Below are positions 60,274-64,000 of a DNA stretch of 64,000 nt, piece after piece. The notes below the pieces were generated by a model. That model was not told where the DNA came from. It ran no database searches and was given only the letters and a program-made list of their open reading frames with translations. Each line of letters opens with the position of its first letter. Positions within the stretch are counted from its first letter, which is position 1. The position numbers were made by a program, and so were the translations under genes. The stretch comes from JASHVB01 sp035486135 (GTDB taxonomy: Bacteria; Pseudomonadota; Alphaproteobacteria; Acetobacterales; Acetobacteraceae): contig DATHNI010000077.1 of the NCBI GenBank assembly GCA_035486135.1, positions 1-64,000 on the forward strand, in the 5' to 3' direction.

Positions 60274-61746
60274 ATGTCATTAACTGTAGGACAGGAACGG
60301 GCATTGCTGCCCGGACGAACCCGCGCGGTCGAGCAGCAAGAACCGGTGGCCGGTGCGCGTTTGTTCCAACAATTCTGCATTTTCACACCCGTCCTGTGGG
60401 TCTTTGGCGTGCTCACGCTGAGTGCTGTGTTGCTCACGCTGCGCCTCGCCTGGGCAAGGTGGCCGCGTGGCTGGGCGATCAACATCATCGTCGGTGCCTG
60501 GCTATCAATTGCGGTCGTGCAGGTGGTGGCATCGATCCTGTACAGCCTGTCGATCGGCGAGTTCGTAGGTGAGCTGCATAATCTGTCGTCATTCGCCATC
60601 ATCGGGTGGGTGTTCGGCGCGCTGATCATCGCAGTGGGCAGTGCGCATCGGTTCGCGACGGAGCGGACCGTGCGTGCCGTATCTTGTCTCGGCGTCTACC
60701 TGCTGGTGCTGGAGATTCTGTGCGTGCCACTGCGCTTGATGGGGTTTACGCCAGCCGGGTTCCAGGCCACGCCGCTGGGCCTTCTGCTGCCTACGACGGA
60801 AGCGGCAAAGGCCTACACCAGTTTCGTGCTCTATATGCGGGAGGATACGTTCGGCGAGCAGTTGTCGCGTCTTGTGCTGTTTTTCCCATGGTATACCGCG
60901 CTGGGCCTTGGCGCGCTGTCGATCCTGTTCATTGGTGCGTTGGAGCGCGACTGGCGCTGGCGCGCACCCAGCATGATCGGAGCGATGATCGCCGCGGTGT
61001 TCTGCTGGAGTCGCCTGTCGATCTTCTGCATGCTGATGGTGGGCGGCCTCATGATGTTCCTGCGCCTGCCGCGTTTGCTCCAGATCACAGCGGTATGCCT
61101 GACCCTGGCGGCCGGTTATGGCGCGATGGTGAACGGCTACGATCCCACCATTGCCTATGAACATCTGCAAGGCGACGTCGATGCGGCGCGGCCTGGCTCC
61201 AACATGGCGCGGGACCTGATCTATCGGAAGAGCTGGGAGGGCTTCGTGGCGTCGCCCTGGTTCGGCAACGGCCTGGATTTCCCGCGTGCGCTGAAGACCG
61301 AGCCTATCGCCATCGGCTCCCACTCGACGACCTATGGACTGCTTTATACGGCCGGCGCGCCGGGACTCGCGGCTTTCATCCTGGCGATGTTGGTGACGTT
61401 CATCGCGATGATCTGGCGGTATTCCGCCGCCGCGACCGGCAGTCCGGAACGGCGGGCACTCCTGGTCGGTATTTGCCTGATGCTCTGCCTAGCGGTTTAT
61501 GCGCCGTTCGAGGCTTTGTACAGCCTGACCTTGCCATGCATCGTGCTGTTCTCATGGATCGGCGCGTGTTTCCCCTCCCCGCGCGATGCGGCGGTCGGCA
61601 TCAGAGCGCCGTCGCCGATGGAGCCGGTTGCACCCGGCCCGCATAAGGATTCGTTCCAGCGCACTCGTGCCTCAGGGCTGCGCCGCAATCTGCATCCTTC
61701 AGCTTTGGCGTCTGTGCAGCGGCCACGCATGATGAAGGCCGGCTGA
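60274..61746 (+). CDS. O-antigen ligase/polymerase-like (Wzy/WaaL) membrane protein
   Basis: This 490-residue protein has about 10-12 membrane helices. The large periplasmic loop (about 285-350) contains 'SWEGFVASPWFGNGLDFPR' and 'GSHSTTYGLLYTAGAPGLAAF', the loop pattern of the Wzy_C (O-antigen ligase) family in which the conserved Arg and His contact the polyprenyl-linked glycan. It is probably the polymerase of this EPS locus. The ATG at 60274 was chosen; the open frame upstream to 60046 lacks support. The 424-bp region 59850-60273 upstream is divergent promoter space with no identifiable gene. Confidence 0.82.
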   Translation: MSLTVGQERALLPGRTRAVEQQEPVAGARLFQQFCIFTPVLWVFGVLTLSAVLLTLRLAWARWPRGWAINIIVGAWLSIAVVQVVASILYSLSIGEFVGELHNLSSFAIIGWVFGALIIAVGSAHRFATERTVRAVSCLGVYLLVLEILCVPLRLMGFTPAGFQATPLGLLLPTTEAAKAYTSFVLYMREDTFGEQLSRLVLFFPWYTALGLGALSILFIGALERDWRWRAPSMIGAMIAAVFCWSRLSIFCMLMVGGLMMFLRLPRLLQITAVCLTLAAGYGAMVNGYDPTIAYEHLQGDVDAARPGSNMARDLIYRKSWEGFVASPWFGNGLDFPRALKTEPIAIGSHSTTYGLLYTAGAPGLAAFILAMLVTFIAMIWRYSAAATGSPERRALLVGICLMLCLAVYAPFEALYSLTLPCIVLFSWIGACFPSPRDAAVGIRAPSPMEPVAPGPHKDSFQRTRASGLRRNLHPSALASVQRPRMMKAG

Positions 61747-61941
61747 GCGCCGCGTCAGGCGCCATGCGATATCAATCGGTAGTGGGAATAGCATGTCGGC
61801 AGGGATTACAAAAATTGACCGCACATTTATGCAAATGCATTTGCTTTACCGATGCAGGCGGCGCAATGATGATGTGAATGGTTGTACAGTGCCAAATCAC
61901 TTTGCAGCACTTCTGCCGACTTCCATTTTCACGATGGTAGA

Positions 61942-62661
61942 ATGATGGATCAAACTGTTACGTCACATCCTGTTCTCCAAGATGCGCGCGGCCTCGACAT
62001 TCGTGTCGCTCCACGCCGGCTCATCCGGGCAGGGGACGCAGCACTTGTGCGCCAGGCTCCCCAGGAGTTTGTCCGCCTGGTGTATGCTGTAGACGCCTTG
62101 AAGGCGCGGGATGCATCGTTCGTCCTGCAGTTTCTGTCAGCCACGAAGGGTGAGGGCACTAGCCTCGTAGCTGCACAATTCGCCAGCACCGCCAGCGCGG
62201 AGCAAAGCCGATCGGTGTTGCTGGTAAATTGTGATCCGAGTGTGGCAACGAGTCAGCGGCCGACGCTGGTCGAAGCGCTGCAGCGTCACGGCAAGATCGA
62301 GGCAGCAATCGGCCCTTCGATCACGGCGCCGGGTCTGATGATCGCTCAACTGACCGACTATGCTCATCCATTGTTGTCGATCGATGCCGCCGGCGTGCGG
62401 CATATCTTCGACCTTGCCAAGAATCGCTATTCCATCGTCGCGCTCGACTGCCCGGCCGTGAGCCAGGCCGCGGACTCCCTGGCTCTGGCTCGGCATTGCG
62501 ACGGCACGCTGCTGGTAGTGCGCGCCGAGTTGGCACCGAAGCGCGTAGTCAAGGATACCATAGCGGCGCTCGATCGTTTCGGCGGGCAGGTGATCGGCAT
62601 GGTGTTCAATCAGGCCCCCGCCGGCCGCCGATCGTGGTTTCGTCGCCGCACCGGAGCGTGA
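61942..62661 (+). CDS. BY-kinase-like ATPase of polysaccharide export
   Basis: This 239-residue protein resembles the cytoplasmic domain of bacterial tyrosine kinases (CpsD/ExoP type): 'FLSATKGEGTSLVAAQFA' (about 85-102, Walker A-like with Thr where Lys is usual), 'VLLVNCDPSV' (Walker A', about 110-119) and 'YSIVALDCPAV' (Walker B, about 168-178). The C-terminus ends 'RSWFRRRTGA' with no tyrosine cluster, so autophosphorylation typical of BY-kinases is not expected. It probably partners the Wzz-like protein at 54429. Confidence 0.78.
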   Translation: MMDQTVTSHPVLQDARGLDIRVAPRRLIRAGDAALVRQAPQEFVRLVYAVDALKARDASFVLQFLSATKGEGTSLVAAQFASTASAEQSRSVLLVNCDPSVATSQRPTLVEALQRHGKIEAAIGPSITAPGLMIAQLTDYAHPLLSIDAAGVRHIFDLAKNRYSIVALDCPAVSQAADSLALARHCDGTLLVVRAELAPKRVVKDTIAALDRFGGQVIGMVFNQAPAGRRSWFRRRTGA

Positions 62662-62919
62662 CCGGGGCTCGGGGCCCTTGCTTGCGAACAAACGTCGTCG
62701 TCGGCCGGTCCGCTAAACCCGTTGATTTGCCGCGGCGAGATTTCGCGATAGCTCGTTGAAGGCGCCGGCAAAGTTTCGCGCGCTTTCGGCGGTCGCTTCG
62801 GTTCCGGCTTCCTCGGTTCCGCGCTGACGGCCCCCGCCTGGGTAGGCGGCGGCATCCTGGCGTCCGATGCGCTGATGCTCCTGTCCGGGCATCACTCTCA
62901 TGCCAGGAACCGCGACGAC
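62662..62919. other. Intergenic region between convergent EPS genes
   Basis: This 258-bp stretch between the convergent ATPase and glycosyltransferase genes shows only short, unconvincing open frames. GC stays high and no clear hairpin with a T tract was found. Confidence 0.4.
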
Positions 62920-63927
62920 TTACTGCAGATGCGCCAGACGCTGCGCCACGCGACGCTGAACCGACTTGATGGCGGTTGCCAACCGCATGCGCGCCGAGAA
63001 CGGCAACACCAATGCCACACCAGTTCCCATCGCTCGCCAGTCCGACAGGCACAGCGTTGGTCGCAAACGCAATGCGTGCAGCAGGATCTTCCGACCCGCC
63101 GAGGTCTGGCCGGACGCGGCGGCCTTCCAGGCGGCGATCCGGTAATGCTCGGCGCGTCCGGCACGCAGCACGCGCGGCGGCACATTGGGCATCGCCGTCC
63201 GGATGTACTCCATTGCGCGCTCGGCGTTGGCCAGAAACTGCCCGAAATCGAACGACAGACTGGTGGTCCGCAGGCGATACAGGGTCAGCGGCTCTGGCAG
63301 CAACACCGCGCGAAACTGGGACCGCGCGATCCTGCACCACATCTCGTAGTCCTCGCAGCTGCGCAGCTCATCGTGGAACACACCGACGGCTTCAAAGCAG
63401 TCGCGCCGCACGATCGGCGTCGATCCGTTGCCCACATGATTGCGCCGAATCATATCGTGCAGCGTCGGCGATGACTTGCCGGCCAGCAGAATGGTGCCGG
63501 TCGGACGCCCATCCTCGGTCAGATAGGCGGAATGACTGAAGGTAATGCCGATCGATGGATCTTGCTGCATCACCGCGAGATGCTTTTCCGCCTTGTCAGG
63601 CCGCCACAGATCGTCCGAATCCAGGAAGCCGATAAAGGTGCCGCGCGACTCGCGGATGCCGGCGTTGCGTGCATTGGCCAGGCCGCCATTGGCTTGGCGC
63701 ACGATGCGCAGCCGACTGTCGCGGCGTCGTTCGGCCAAGGCCGCCAGCACGACAGGCGTTTCATCAGTGCAGCCATCATCGACGACGATGACCTCAAGGT
63801 CGCGAAATGTCTGATCCAGCGCGGATTCAACGGCAGCTTCGATATACGCCGCCACATTGTACGCGGGGATGACGACGCTCAGCATTGGCCGGTCGGCCGC
63901 AGCATCGACGCTGGAGAGATTGCTCAT
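62920..63927 (-). CDS. Family 2 glycosyltransferase
   Basis: This 335-residue GT-A enzyme has 'LSVVIPAYNVAAYIEAAVES' (about 16-35), 'VIVVDDGCTDET' (about 46-57), 'GGLANARNAGIRESRG' (about 80-95), the metal-binding DxD-type 'FLDSDDLWRPDKAE' (about 99-112), and the catalytic-base region 'CEDYEMWCRIA' (about 187-197). It transfers a nucleotide-activated sugar to a growing glycan. The ATG at 63927 was chosen from the start of the conserved region; the frame is open to 63963. It is the last gene before the window ends. Confidence 0.88.
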   Translation of the reverse strand: MSNLSSVDAAADRPMLSVVIPAYNVAAYIEAAVESALDQTFRDLEVIVVDDGCTDETPVVLAALAERRRDSRLRIVRQANGGLANARNAGIRESRGTFIGFLDSDDLWRPDKAEKHLAVMQQDPSIGITFSHSAYLTEDGRPTGTILLAGKSSPTLHDMIRRNHVGNGSTPIVRRDCFEAVGVFHDELRSCEDYEMWCRIARSQFRAVLLPEPLTLYRLRTTSLSFDFGQFLANAERAMEYIRTAMPNVPPRVLRAGRAEHYRIAAWKAAASGQTSAGRKILLHALRLRPTLCLSDWRAMGTGVALVLPFSARMRLATAIKSVQRRVAQRLAHLQ

Positions 63928-64000
63928 GGAAGGGACCTCACTGCAGGTCATGTGACGGAACACATCACGAGATCGGTTTCACGATGGCGAACGATTTCAA

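Noticed and set aside
1..64000. CRISPR arrays, rRNA and tRNA genes
   Set aside because: No regularly spaced direct repeats of CRISPR type and no conserved rRNA or tRNA sequence were seen on either strand.

Overview
The window reads as a GC-rich alphaproteobacterial chromosome segment. Supporting markers are a tad/cpa pilus locus, a CckA-type hybrid kinase translationally coupled to flhB, a GTTC-N7-GTTC SOS box in front of recA, and a psd/pmtA phospholipid pair. The N-terminal 'GHVD...GWA.D' module on the two sulfotransferase-like proteins and the style of the exopolysaccharide (EPS) genes suggest Acetobacteraceae or a near relative; that is inference. No rRNA, tRNA, CRISPR array or intact insertion sequence was recognised.

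Layout. (1) 192-9265, plus strand: tad/Flp pilus operon (flp, cpaA, cpaB, cpaC, a small lipoprotein, cpaE, cpaF, tadB, tadC, tadD), with genes overlapping or nearly touching. A PEP-CTERM protein follows on the minus strand. (2) 10326-25536: cell-surface glycan region. It holds a GT-C-like membrane protein, a small membrane protein, two divergent paralogous sulfotransferase-like genes, a TylF-type methyltransferase with a C-terminal beta-rich domain, a secreted barrel-like protein, and the unit fcl - epimerase - GHMP sugar kinase - NodZ/GT23-like transferase with TPRs. The last unit looks like it makes and transfers a GDP-linked deoxy sugar. (3) 25594-29741: phospholipid region with phosphatidylserine decarboxylase, a class-III aminotransferase, a small membrane protein and a PmtA-like methyltransferase. 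(4) 30528-41965: ftsK, a crotonase, a small-protein/HEPN-like pair, luciferase-like monooxygenase plus alpha/beta-hydrolase, Asp-box propeller protein, acyl-CoA dehydrogenase, VOC protein, cytidine deaminase. (5) 41934-48625, minus strand: flgB-flgC-fliE // fliQ-fliR-flhB-cckA, then recA. (6) 49058-50455: M20 peptidase. (7) 51283-63927: EPS locus with a Wzz/GumC-like chain-length protein, BY-kinase-like ATPase, O-antigen-ligase/polymerase-like protein, acyltransferase-3, GT2 glycosyltransferase, an inactive-carrier/thioesterase fusion, and two secreted proteins sharing one unrecognised domain.

The most notable observation is the shared domain in (7). The C-terminal third of a 1015-residue beta-repeat protein (51283-54330) and a stand-alone signal-peptide protein (57514-58689) are clearly homologous, and they bracket the chain-length protein and the thioesterase fusion. 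They may act on, or anchor, the polymer made by this locus. The fucose/heptose-like unit ending in a 923-residue NodZ-like/TPR protein is the second candidate system.

Intergenic space carries several families of large inverted repeats: a G-rich palindrome in three full copies plus one half copy, one of which splits the flagellar operon; a 43-nt-arm 'CATTGCGAG...' palindrome with a degenerate relative; and two further long inverted repeats upstream of pmtA and downstream of ftsK.
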